A stretch of DNA of 64,000 nt, taken from NCBI GenBank assembly GCA_003218975.1, contig QHPD01000101.1:16436-80435 (forward strand). The letters are read 5' to 3'. The notes below the pieces were generated by a model. That model worked only from the letters and a program-made list of their open reading frames with translations, had not been told where the DNA came from and searched no databases. The DNA comes from Verrucomicrobiota bacterium (GTDB lineage: Bacteria > Verrucomicrobiota > Verrucomicrobiia > Chthoniobacterales > UBA10450). Shown here piece by piece: positions 31,707-40,054 of the stretch. Positions within the stretch are counted from its first letter, which is position 1. Every line of letters begins with the position of its first letter. Made by a program: the position numbers and the translations under genes.

Positions 31707-32093
31707 ATGAAATCCGATAAGTCGCCGCAAGATTTCCCGTACAAGACTTACCTCAACATTCTACACGGACCGCTTGAACTGATCGATGTGCAGAAACTCG
31801 CCAATGCCTGCACGGACAAATGGTACAACCAAACGCTTTGCCAGGTGAACGATTCTGTCGTGAGGCTGGCCGTGGTTCAGGGCGAGTATCATTGGCACGA
31901 ACACAAAGAAATTGATGAATTCTTTTTCGTTCTGGACGGACGTTTCCTAATCGATCTCGAAGATCGCACAGTTAATCTTTTGCCACGCCAAGGCTTCGTC
32001 GTGTCCAAAGGCGTGCGCCATCGCACACGCGCGCCTGAACGAACCGTGATTTTGATGGTCGAGCGCGCGGACATTGTTCCGACCGGCGACTAA
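31707..32093 (+). CDS. Cupin domain protein
   Basis: YHWHEHKEIDEFFFVLDGRFLIDLEDRTVNLLPRQGFVV...RHRTRAPE. Confidence 0.87.
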   Translation: MKSDKSPQDFPYKTYLNILHGPLELIDVQKLANACTDKWYNQTLCQVNDSVVRLAVVQGEYHWHEHKEIDEFFFVLDGRFLIDLEDRTVNLLPRQGFVVSKGVRHRTRAPERTVILMVERADIVPTGD

Positions 32094-32109
32094 ATGCGTC
32101 GCAAGGCAG

Positions 32110-32568
32110 GTGAAAATAATTTCGGGTGGGCAAACAGGCGTTGATCGCGCAGCGCTCGATCTTGCGCTTAAGCACGGAGTCGACTGTGGGGGGTGGTGTC
32201 CGGCTGGGCGTCTCGACGAATTCGGAAGGATACCAGATCAATATCCAGTCCAGGAGTTAGATGCCGGCGGTTTCAGTGAGCGGACATTGCAGAACGTAAA
32301 AGATTCGGATGGAACCGTCATCATTTATACAGGCAAACTTGGCGGCGGGACTGAGCAGACGGTTCGCTTCTGCCAAAAGCTACGACGGCCGTATCAACTC
32401 ATCGATGCGGCGAAAATTTCCGCGGAGGACGCTGCGAAGTTAATTGCCGATTTCGTCCCTGATCACGAGATCGACCTCCTCAACGTGGCCGGCCCGCGCC
32501 AAAGCGAGTGGCCCGAAGGATACGATTACGCGTCTCGCGCGCTGGAGGCTTTTCTTAACGCTTTGTAG
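32110..32568 (+). CDS. Putative molybdenum carrier / SLOG-like protein
   Basis: VKIISGGQTGVDRAALDLALKHGVDCGGWCPAGRLDEFGRIP...; GTG start likely. Confidence 0.75.
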   Translation: MKIISGGQTGVDRAALDLALKHGVDCGGWCPAGRLDEFGRIPDQYPVQELDAGGFSERTLQNVKDSDGTVIIYTGKLGGGTEQTVRFCQKLRRPYQLIDAAKISAEDAAKLIADFVPDHEIDLLNVAGPRQSEWPEGYDYASRALEAFLNAL

Positions 32569-32622
32569 CCACCGCCCTGTGGGCGGTTAGGAAGAGGACG
32601 GCTCACAGAACCGTGGCTGCAG
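32565..32622. repeat. REP-like element with GTAG foot at a stop codon
   Basis: GTAGCC-ACCGCCC-TGT-GGGCGGT ... ACGG...CCGTGGCTGCAG; TAG at 32566-32568 is the stop of the preceding gene. Confidence 0.65.
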
Positions 32623-32623
32623 A

Positions 32624-33949
32624 TCACTCGTAGCGCAGCGCTTTCACCGGATCGAGGCGCGCCGCGAAATAGGCGGGGATCAATGCTGCAAAGGAACAGA
32701 TGAAGAACGCGCTGATGCAAATGATGGCGACGTCTCGCGGGATGACTTCCGCAGGGATGGACGAAAACTGATAGACTTCGCGCGGGAAGATCTCGATGTG
32801 CAATGTCGATGCGAGCCAATGACTGAATTCGTTCCGGTAACGGATCAATGTCATCCCGAGTCCGAGTCCTGTTACTGTTCCAAAGAGGCCGACGATTGTT
32901 CCCTGGCCAAGAAAAACCCAGATGATTTGCGCGATATTCGCTCCGAGCGCTTTCATGATTCCGATCTCGCGCCGTTTTTGCACTGTCACCGTGATGAGTG
33001 TGCTCATGATTCCGAAAGCCGCGACGACCACGATGAAGAATAACAGGAAAAACATCACCGTGCGCTCCAGACGGACGGCTTCAAAGTACTGGTGGTTCAT
33101 GTCGATCCAAGTCTGCGCGTACTCCGGGGGTTCGAGAAATTGTTGGATGGCCTGTTTTACGCGCTCGGCGCCGTAAGGGTTGTCGGTTTTGATGGTGATC
33201 CCGTGCAACGCGTCACCCAAGCCGTACAACTCTTGCCCGATATAAACCGGAACGAGAAGAAACTCGGAATCATGCAGGTAATGGCCAGTTTCAAAGATGC
33301 CAGTAACAGTCAACTCTTTCGGCAGGATCACATCGCGCAATTGATCGATCGCCTTTTTTTCCTCCTCGCCTTTGGCGTTTTCCAGTTTCTTAATGCCATC
33401 GAGAATCTGGCCAAGATTGCCTGGCGAATAGACCGTGACCTTGTCACCGACACTCACTTGTAGTTTTCGCGCGAGTTCAATCCCGAGCACCGTCGATTCG
33501 CCTTCCAGATCGAGCTTGCCGTATTTAATGAATTTTCGCAGCGGGATCACTTTCTCTTCCTCCGCGGGATCGATACCGCGAATCAGCGGCGCGAGCCGGC
33601 GGTTTTGAAACTCCACGATCACCGGTCCCTGGACATACGGTGCAGTTGCAACCACGCCCGGCGTCTTGTCGATCTTTGCTTTGAGCGTTCGCCAATCATG
33701 CAAGACATCTTCCGTGCTCACCAGAAGGTGCGCGTCGAAATCGATCACTTTCTGGCGCAGCTCGCGATCGAATCCGGTCATCACTGAGATCACGAGGATC
33801 AGCACCGTGACGCCAAGCATCACGCCGAGGACCGAAATCAAGGTGATGATCGACAGAAATGTCCGCTTCGGCTTCAAATACCGCAGCGCCAGAAAAAGAC
33901 TAAACGGCAGTTTCAATTCGCCGTTAGCGTGGCGGAAAACCCGCTCCAA
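32624..33949 (-). CDS. LolC/LolE-type lipoprotein-releasing ABC transporter permease (FtsX family)
   Basis: ALRYLKPKRTFLSIITLISVLGVMLGVTVLILVISVMTGFDRELR...; KRREIGIMKALGA. Confidence 0.9.
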   Translation of the reverse strand: MERVFRHANGELKLPFSLFLALRYLKPKRTFLSIITLISVLGVMLGVTVLILVISVMTGFDRELRQKVIDFDAHLLVSTEDVLHDWRTLKAKIDKTPGVVATAPYVQGPVIVEFQNRRLAPLIRGIDPAEEEKVIPLRKFIKYGKLDLEGESTVLGIELARKLQVSVGDKVTVYSPGNLGQILDGIKKLENAKGEEEKKAIDQLRDVILPKELTVTGIFETGHYLHDSEFLLVPVYIGQELYGLGDALHGITIKTDNPYGAERVKQAIQQFLEPPEYAQTWIDMNHQYFEAVRLERTVMFFLLFFIVVVAAFGIMSTLITVTVQKRREIGIMKALGANIAQIIWVFLGQGTIVGLFGTVTGLGLGMTLIRYRNEFSHWLASTLHIEIFPREVYQFSSIPAEVIPRDVAIICISAFFICSFAALIPAYFAARLDPVKALRYE

Positions 33950-33978
33950 TTCAACCGTGCGAGCATGCCCGCGCTACC

Positions 33979-34338
33979 TTATTTCAGTGCGTGCGCTTTT
34001 AGTTCTTCCAGCGTGACGAATTCGAGCGCAGAGGTGTGTGTTGCTTCGAGATCGACAGGCGCAGCGCGGTTGTGATCAAGCGCGCTTTTCCAGCGTGTCA
34101 CGCATACACACCATTTGTTGCCCGGCTTCAGCCCGGGGAAGCTCCATTCCGGACGCGGGGTGACCAGATCGTTTCCGTCGAGCACGGAAAAATCTAGAAA
34201 TTCCTGCGTGACTTTCACGCAGACAGTGTGCTGGCCGATGTCTTCCGGACCGATTCGACAAAATCCGTCGCGATAAAATCCGGTCATCGGATTGCGACAG
34301 CAACATTTCAATTCGGTTCCGAGGACGTTAGTTGGCAC
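33979..34338 (-). CDS. DUF2237 family protein
   Basis: NVLGTELKCCCRNPMTGFYRDGFCRIGPEDIGQHTVCVKVTQEFL...NKWCVCVTRWKSAL. Confidence 0.85.
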   Translation of the reverse strand: MPTNVLGTELKCCCRNPMTGFYRDGFCRIGPEDIGQHTVCVKVTQEFLDFSVLDGNDLVTPRPEWSFPGLKPGNKWCVCVTRWKSALDHNRAAPVDLEATHTSALEFVTLEELKAHALK

Positions 34339-34422
34339 GACACGATTTTAACATTGGAGGTGAGTTTGTTAAATGTTGGATTGTGAAAACCGGTGTGGAA
34401 GCGGAGCACGCATTCTTCAGGC

Positions 34423-34950
34423 ATGAAAAACACAGCCATTACCTACTGGCTTATTCCGTCTGAGCCAACGCGCAGCTTTTTCGAAAATAAAATTGCCGAT
34501 CTTGCCCGGCGATACGACGCGCCTGTTTTCGAGCCGCACATGACGATCCATCTTGGATTGGATCGGTCGGATGTCGCCGAAGAAGTGATTACGAAAGCTG
34601 CTATCTGTTGCGGACCGATCCAAGCGAGAGCGCTCGCGATCCATCACTCCAGCGAGTTTACGAAAACACTTTTCGTGCAATTTGCATTGAATCAAAAGCT
34701 GAGTTGTCTCAATGAGATCATTCGCAATGGTGCGAGAGATTCATCCGATTACCAGCTTAAGCCGCACTTGAGCCTGCTCTACAAGACGATGTCGATCTTG
34801 GCGCGGCGTCAGCTCGCGCACTCAATCAAGCTGCCGTTTTCGCGCGTTGTTTTCGATTCAATCAAAGCGGTTCGTTGTGTTTCGCCAACCCGAAGTCGCG
34901 CTGATGTAGAAGGGTGGCGTGTGGTGGCGGCAAAACCGCTGGGCAGATAG
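34423..34950 (+). CDS. 2H phosphoesterase / cyclic phosphodiesterase-like (2'-5' RNA ligase superfamily)
   Basis: EPHMTIHLGL and KPHLSLLYKT paired HxT/S motifs. Confidence 0.75.
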   Translation: MKNTAITYWLIPSEPTRSFFENKIADLARRYDAPVFEPHMTIHLGLDRSDVAEEVITKAAICCGPIQARALAIHHSSEFTKTLFVQFALNQKLSCLNEIIRNGARDSSDYQLKPHLSLLYKTMSILARRQLAHSIKLPFSRVVFDSIKAVRCVSPTRSRADVEGWRVVAAKPLGR

Positions 34951-34984
34951 CTGACCTCTTCCGTTGCTCATTGAGCGCCGCTAC
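34948..34984. repeat. TAGC...GCTA intergenic element spanning both convergent stop codons
   Basis: TAGCTGACC...GCTCATTGAGCGCCGCTACA; reverse reads CTGTAGCGGCGCTC, identical to the foot of the element at 53842-53909. Confidence 0.6.
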
Positions 34985-35700
34985 AGGTCCACGATGCGGT
35001 AAGGTTTTCCGGTTTTCTGTAGCGCTGGCGCCGAGACGTTATAGACGGGAATGCCGGTCGAAGTTTTGCCGTCAAGTATGCCGTTGTGAGCGTGACCGTG
35101 AAACACGGCGGTAACACGAAATCGGTTGATTGGCTCTTCCAATCGGCTGGAACCGAGAAAAGCAAAAATTTCTGGATCTTCTCCGTGTAGTGTCGCGCGG
35201 ATAGGAGAGTAATGCAGCACCACGATCCGCCGGTCCGTTTGCAGCTTGGTAAGTGCCTGTTCCAATCGAACGGCATGAGTAATGGATTCCTGCACAAATT
35301 GCTTAATCAACGGTTCGCCCCACGCGTTTAACATTCGTCGGCCAAAGCCGCCCCCGAAACCTGAGATACCCGCAAACCCCACTCCCGCGATCTCGATTGC
35401 TTCGCCGTTGAGCACGTTTACGCCTGCTTCCTCGAGAACCTTGCAAAGAAGCTCTGATTGCCCGGATTCGAAGTCGTGGTTGCCCAGAACCGCGACCATT
35501 GGGATTCTTACGGTAGCCCGAATATCGGCGACGAGTTGCTCTGCTTCTTCCGGAAGTCCGTATTCGGTGAGATCGCCGCAAAGCAGCAGCATGTCCGCGC
35601 TGCGCGAAATCTCGGCAAACGCTTCGTGCAACATCCCGCGCGAGTGTTTGCCGTAATGAAGGTCCGCTGTTGCGGCGATCCGTAACGCTCGCTTATCCAT
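34981..35700 (-). CDS. Metallophosphoesterase
   Basis: ADLHYGK, LLCGDLTEYG, VLGNHDFE, FHGHAHNG motifs. Confidence 0.92.
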   Translation of the reverse strand: MDKRALRIAATADLHYGKHSRGMLHEAFAEISRSADMLLLCGDLTEYGLPEEAEQLVADIRATVRIPMVAVLGNHDFESGQSELLCKVLEEAGVNVLNGEAIEIAGVGFAGISGFGGGFGRRMLNAWGEPLIKQFVQESITHAVRLEQALTKLQTDRRIVVLHYSPIRATLHGEDPEIFAFLGSSRLEEPINRFRVTAVFHGHAHNGILDGKTSTGIPVYNVSAPALQKTGKPYRIVDL

Positions 35701-35802
35701 TTTCTTAGAGAAACGAAATCGCTGATCGCAATGGACGCTTTTTGCGAATGTACAGCGGTTCCACGGCTGTAGGATGCAGCCGTTATCGGTCTCGAGCGCG
35801 TT

Positions 35803-36642
35803 ATGATGGTGATGACCGCAAGGAGAGCATCAGCCAGGAAAGTGAAAGGCGGCCGCGAAGACTTTCATCGTAAGTCAATGGCTGCACTGCAGGATGCGAA
35901 CGTTCCGTTTTTAATCGGTGGCGCATACGTCGTTGAGGTATATGCAGGCGTTTCGCGCCGATCGAAAGATTTCGATCTTTATGTTCGGCCACATCACGTA
36001 GAAGGGGCCATCGATGCGCTGGCCCGCGCCGGATACAAAACGGAAAAGACATTTCCGCATTGGCTCGCCAAAGCTGGGCGCGGCCGGGACTACATTGACC
36101 TAATTTTTCGCGCCGGCAACGGGCTTTGCGAAGTCGATGACTCTTGGTTCGAGCGCGCGCAGGATGACGAATTGCTTGGCTTGCGGGTGAAACTCTGTGC
36201 GCCTGAGGAGATGATTTGGATGAAGGCGTACATCATGGAACGTGAACGGTTCGATGGCGCCGATATTGTGCATATTCTTCAGAGCTGCGCAGATAAACTC
36301 GATTGGCAGTATCTGATTCATCGGTTTGGTCCAGACTGGCGCGTGCTACTGAGTCATCTAGTATTGTTCGGTTACATTTATCCGAGCGAGCGCGACAAAA
36401 TCCCGACCGCCGTTATGGATGATCTGACTGGGCGGCTCCGGAAAGAAGCGTCAGCTGCTGGGCGTGACCGTGTTTGCCGCGGTACGCTGCTTTCGCGAAA
36501 GCAATACCTGCTGGACATTGAAGAGCGGGGGTTTCACGATGCGCGGCTCGACCAGCGTGTCCATATGGATTCGGAGGACATCGCGCATTGGACGAGAGCG
36601 ATCGCAAAAGAGGAGAAAGCGCGGCGAGCGGCGGCACCGTAG
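35803..36642 (+). CDS. Nucleotidyltransferase-fold protein (DUF2204-like)
   Basis: VPFLIGGAYVVEVYAGVSRRSKDFDLYV (GG...KDxD). Confidence 0.75.
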   Translation: MMVMTARRASARKVKGGREDFHRKSMAALQDANVPFLIGGAYVVEVYAGVSRRSKDFDLYVRPHHVEGAIDALARAGYKTEKTFPHWLAKAGRGRDYIDLIFRAGNGLCEVDDSWFERAQDDELLGLRVKLCAPEEMIWMKAYIMERERFDGADIVHILQSCADKLDWQYLIHRFGPDWRVLLSHLVLFGYIYPSERDKIPTAVMDDLTGRLRKEASAAGRDRVCRGTLLSRKQYLLDIEERGFHDARLDQRVHMDSEDIAHWTRAIAKEEKARRAAAP

Positions 36643-36704
36643 CCGGCATCGTTGATGCCGGTCTGCGAAAGGTGCCCCCCGGCGGGGATCACCGATCCCG
36701 GCTA
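36640..36704. repeat. REP/BIME-like element exactly bridging two convergent TAG stop codons
   Basis: TAGCCGG...CCGGCTA termini; CCGGCATC-GTT-GATGCCGG and GGGATC-ACC-GATCCC hairpins. Confidence 0.85.
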
Positions 36705-38561
36705 TAACGACGGCGGAGTCGATGTTAATGCTGGCACAGGGCTCGGCTCGCCAGGCGATGGCGAAACTGACGGCGACGGAGTTGCCAAAGCGGTGGCGAG
36801 CTTGTTTCTGGCTTCATCGAGCAGTTTTTTTTCTTCGCCGTAAATCCTCGCAGCATCAGCAGCTGCAATATAATCCTTCGCTGCGTCGATTTGATTCGCA
36901 TCGAGCAGCAGCAGCGCCACATAAACAGCTGCGTGCGGATCGTGCAACTGGTCTGGTGGCAATCTTTGTATAATCGCCAGAGCTTCTGCGCTTCTGCCGA
37001 GGCGATAGAGCGAGAACGCGTAAGTTACGGCGCAATTGGGTTCGTCTGGCGCACGGTCGTAGGCCTCTTTGGCGAGCTGATGCGAGCGTTCAATATCTTG
37101 TTCGAGGTTGAGTCCGAGCCGGGCGAGATCGGCTGTGATCGGCGCCTCATTTGGAGAGCTTTCGTGCAACCGCTGCAGGATGCCATAGAGTTTTTCGAGA
37201 TTATTATTTATTCGATAGAGTCGACGCAGCGCGTCTAGAGCCTCCCGGCGCATAGGAGGATTGTTTGCGACACGCAGCCACAATTGTTCGGATTCTGTCT
37301 CGAGATTCGATCTTGAAGCGAGACGCGCGAGGTTAAGCTCGCGCTCAGGCCGCTCCTCTGTCGTTTGTTCGGCCGAGAGCCAAAGCGTTCGAAATTCGTC
37401 TTCGCTGTTTTGTTCCGTTCGTCGCGTGGCAATCGCCTGATATGCCAGGCGCAGGTATTCAGCGTCATCCCAAGAGCCGCTGCGCGTCCAGCGTTTCAGA
37501 TGCGACCAGTTCTTTACGTTCGCGTATGCGTCAGCGACGGCGACGGAAACGGGTGGCGAAGTAAGTTTTTGCGGCGGCAACTTATCGACCCATTTGGCGG
37601 CGTCCCCGGCCAGTCCGTTTTCGTTCATCCAGTTCATGAGCGAGGTGAGGTCGGTCGAATTGCGCGCCGCAAATGGCTTCACTCTTTCTAGGAGAGGGCG
37701 GAATTTTTTCTGATCGAGTTTTCGATAGAAGTTCAGACAGAGGAGATAATCGGCGAAAGTGACCTGCTGCGACATCTGCAGCTGTTGGGCGAAGTTATCT
37801 GCGGCAGCGAGGTCGTTACGTGCCACCGCGTCATTCAGCAACGCCCGCAGCGCGCCGGTTCGAAAGGGCGCGATCTTACTAAGCCGCTCAAGGGTTTCGC
37901 GCGCTTTTGCGCTTTTCCCCGCATCGGTGGAGTGAATTTGCAGTGCCGCGAGATTAAACCGGTAAAGGTCGTTGCCGGGCTCCTTGTTCACCGCGGCGGC
38001 GAACTGTTGCTCCTGCTCGACCAGATTTCCTTGCGCACGGGCCAGCCATCCCGCCACAACGTGAAAAGCGGCTCGGTCGCGATCCTTTGGGGAAACACGA
38101 TCAAGCGCCTGTCGCGCGAGATCGATCTCCCCAAAACGCAGCGCCGCTGACGCGAGATTGAGTTGACTATCCGGATCGTTTGGAAGCAGTCGCGCAATTT
38201 GTGCGCGCCACGATACGGTTTCCTCGAGGTTTTGCTTTTCGGTTGCTTCGGCCAGGACGTAATACGCCGTCAGAGAATCTGGGCGCACCTTTACGGCTTC
38301 GCGCGCCATGTGCGCTGCTTCATGGAATTTTTGCTCCTGAAGCAGCGAACTTGCCCGATCCAGTAAACGCTTTTGGCGCCAGTCTCTGTACACTCTTGGC
38401 GCATAATTGCCCAAGACAAGGGCCAGCAAACCAGCCAGTAGGAAGGTGACAATTAAAAGGAGAAAACGCCGGGGCTGGAGTCCTTTCCGGAAGATATACT
38501 CAAGACCGGAGAAGAATTCGCCGATTCGTCTGTGCCTAGCAGTATCGATCTTTTCCGCCAT
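36702..38561 (-). CDS. TPR-repeat membrane-anchored protein
   Basis: 619 aa, N-terminal TM segment, multiple TPR-like helices. Confidence 0.75.
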   Translation of the reverse strand: MAEKIDTARHRRIGEFFSGLEYIFRKGLQPRRFLLLIVTFLLAGLLALVLGNYAPRVYRDWRQKRLLDRASSLLQEQKFHEAAHMAREAVKVRPDSLTAYYVLAEATEKQNLEETVSWRAQIARLLPNDPDSQLNLASAALRFGEIDLARQALDRVSPKDRDRAAFHVVAGWLARAQGNLVEQEQQFAAAVNKEPGNDLYRFNLAALQIHSTDAGKSAKARETLERLSKIAPFRTGALRALLNDAVARNDLAAADNFAQQLQMSQQVTFADYLLCLNFYRKLDQKKFRPLLERVKPFAARNSTDLTSLMNWMNENGLAGDAAKWVDKLPPQKLTSPPVSVAVADAYANVKNWSHLKRWTRSGSWDDAEYLRLAYQAIATRRTEQNSEDEFRTLWLSAEQTTEERPERELNLARLASRSNLETESEQLWLRVANNPPMRREALDALRRLYRINNNLEKLYGILQRLHESSPNEAPITADLARLGLNLEQDIERSHQLAKEAYDRAPDEPNCAVTYAFSLYRLGRSAEALAIIQRLPPDQLHDPHAAVYVALLLLDANQIDAAKDYIAAADAARIYGEEKKLLDEARNKLATALATPSPSVSPSPGEPSPVPALTSTPPSL

Positions 38562-38627
38562 TCTCCTGTTCTGTCCCCGTGCCTGATGAAAGTATGATTG
38601 CTCTCACTGTCTCCAGCCCACCCTGAT

Positions 38628-40025
38628 CTAAGAGCGCGTCGTTGCCTCAGATTCTTCGACGACAGGAACCTCCTCGATCGATTCCATGACCTCCTGCCGC
38701 AAGCGACGGCCCCAGACATAGCGTGTCAATAGGACCTTGATTGTTGCCGTCAACGGCACCGCCAGAAGCGGCCCGAGCACTCCGCCGATCAAAAGACCCC
38801 AAACAAAGATCGACACAATCACCGTCATCGGATGCAAGCCGACATAATTTCCCACGATGCGCGGGGCATAGAACATGCCTTCCAGATTCTGTATTATGAT
38901 GAAGATGAGTGTTATACCGATTGGATGCAGCCAGTCGCCCCATTGAAACGCAGCGATCAGAACCGCCGGTACCCAGCAGATAATGATGCCAATGTACGGG
39001 ACCATTGTGAGGACGACGACCATTGCTCCAATCAACGGCGCAAAATTAAGCCCGATAAGCGTCAACGCAGTGCCAATGAGAATGCCGTCCACGAGACAAA
39101 CCAGCAGTTGCCCTCGAAAGTAGGCAACAACGTAGGAATTGACCTGCGATAAAACTTCCGCCACTTCATCTTTAAGCGGCGACGCGCGCAGCGGCAGATA
39201 ATCTTTCCATCTCTTTTCGATGCGCGGCTTTTCTTTCAAAAGAAAAAATAAATAGATCGGGACGAGGATCAGGCTGAGCAAAAACCCCGCGATTCCGAGA
39301 AAGCCGCCGATGCTCCTTTTTAAAATCTGCCAAAACTTTTCCGTGAGCGTCGGAAGCGCCTGCTCCAGTTTCGGCATTTGCTTCTCGACGTAAGCCTGAA
39401 TGCGTTGGCGCTCGGCGCTGCTGAGCTTTTGTGGGTTCGGTGCGATAGTTTCAATCGCGGCCGAAGGCGTGCGGGGTGAACCGCTCAGCGAAGGCGCAAC
39501 ACCTTTTGGGACAGTCGGCGCTGGTTGTGCGGAAGGAGAAGGCGAGGGAGGGCCGACGAGCCAGTTTGTGAGACTCGTCGATGCAGACTTTCCGTGCGCC
39601 CCGCCAAATAACCCGAATGTTTGGTCGAAGCGATAGATTAGATCGACAATGCGATCGCGGGCTCGCTCTGTATAGGCGGGAACTTCCTTTGCAAAGCTCG
39701 CGCTTTGAACTGAAATCATCGGCACGATCCAGGCGAGCAACCCGCCCAGCGCGACGAACGCGATGGCAAAAAGAAGAGCGACCGCCTTTGTGCGACTGAG
39801 AGTTCCTCGAGACATTTTCGCCACAAGCGGATCGAGTAGGTAGGCGAGAATCATCGCGATGGCGACCGGGATCAAAATTGGCTGAAGGAAACTGATGGCG
39901 CTGGCGCCGAGCCAGATCGCTGCGCCCAGGATCACGAAAAGGAAAACAACAAACAGAGCGCTCAAGGCTGCCCACATCGTTTTGCGCTGCCAGGGTGTTG
40001 GATATTCGGTCATGTGCGCATTCAT
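38628..40025 (-). CDS. AI-2E family (PerM-like) transporter
   Basis: 465 aa polytopic; LIPVAIAMILAYLLDPLV; GFLLSLILVPIYLFFLLKEK; VPLTATIKVLL. Confidence 0.88.
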   Translation of the reverse strand: MNAHMTEYPTPWQRKTMWAALSALFVVFLFVILGAAIWLGASAISFLQPILIPVAIAMILAYLLDPLVAKMSRGTLSRTKAVALLFAIAFVALGGLLAWIVPMISVQSASFAKEVPAYTERARDRIVDLIYRFDQTFGLFGGAHGKSASTSLTNWLVGPPSPSPSAQPAPTVPKGVAPSLSGSPRTPSAAIETIAPNPQKLSSAERQRIQAYVEKQMPKLEQALPTLTEKFWQILKRSIGGFLGIAGFLLSLILVPIYLFFLLKEKPRIEKRWKDYLPLRASPLKDEVAEVLSQVNSYVVAYFRGQLLVCLVDGILIGTALTLIGLNFAPLIGAMVVVLTMVPYIGIIICWVPAVLIAAFQWGDWLHPIGITLIFIIIQNLEGMFYAPRIVGNYVGLHPMTVIVSIFVWGLLIGGVLGPLLAVPLTATIKVLLTRYVWGRRLRQEVMESIEEVPVVEESEATTRS

Positions 40026-40054
40026 GCGCCCGCGCTAATTTCGTAGGCTTGTTG

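Noticed and set aside
35750-35790. ACGGCTG-TAGGATG-CAGCCGT hairpin as another GTAG-footed REP
   Set aside because: The GTAG is in the loop region rather than at the stem foot, so it does not fit the family definition used.
37365-38449. Several plus-strand ORFs opposite the TPR gene
   Set aside because: Composition-driven antisense ORFs; the minus-strand TPR protein explains the region.
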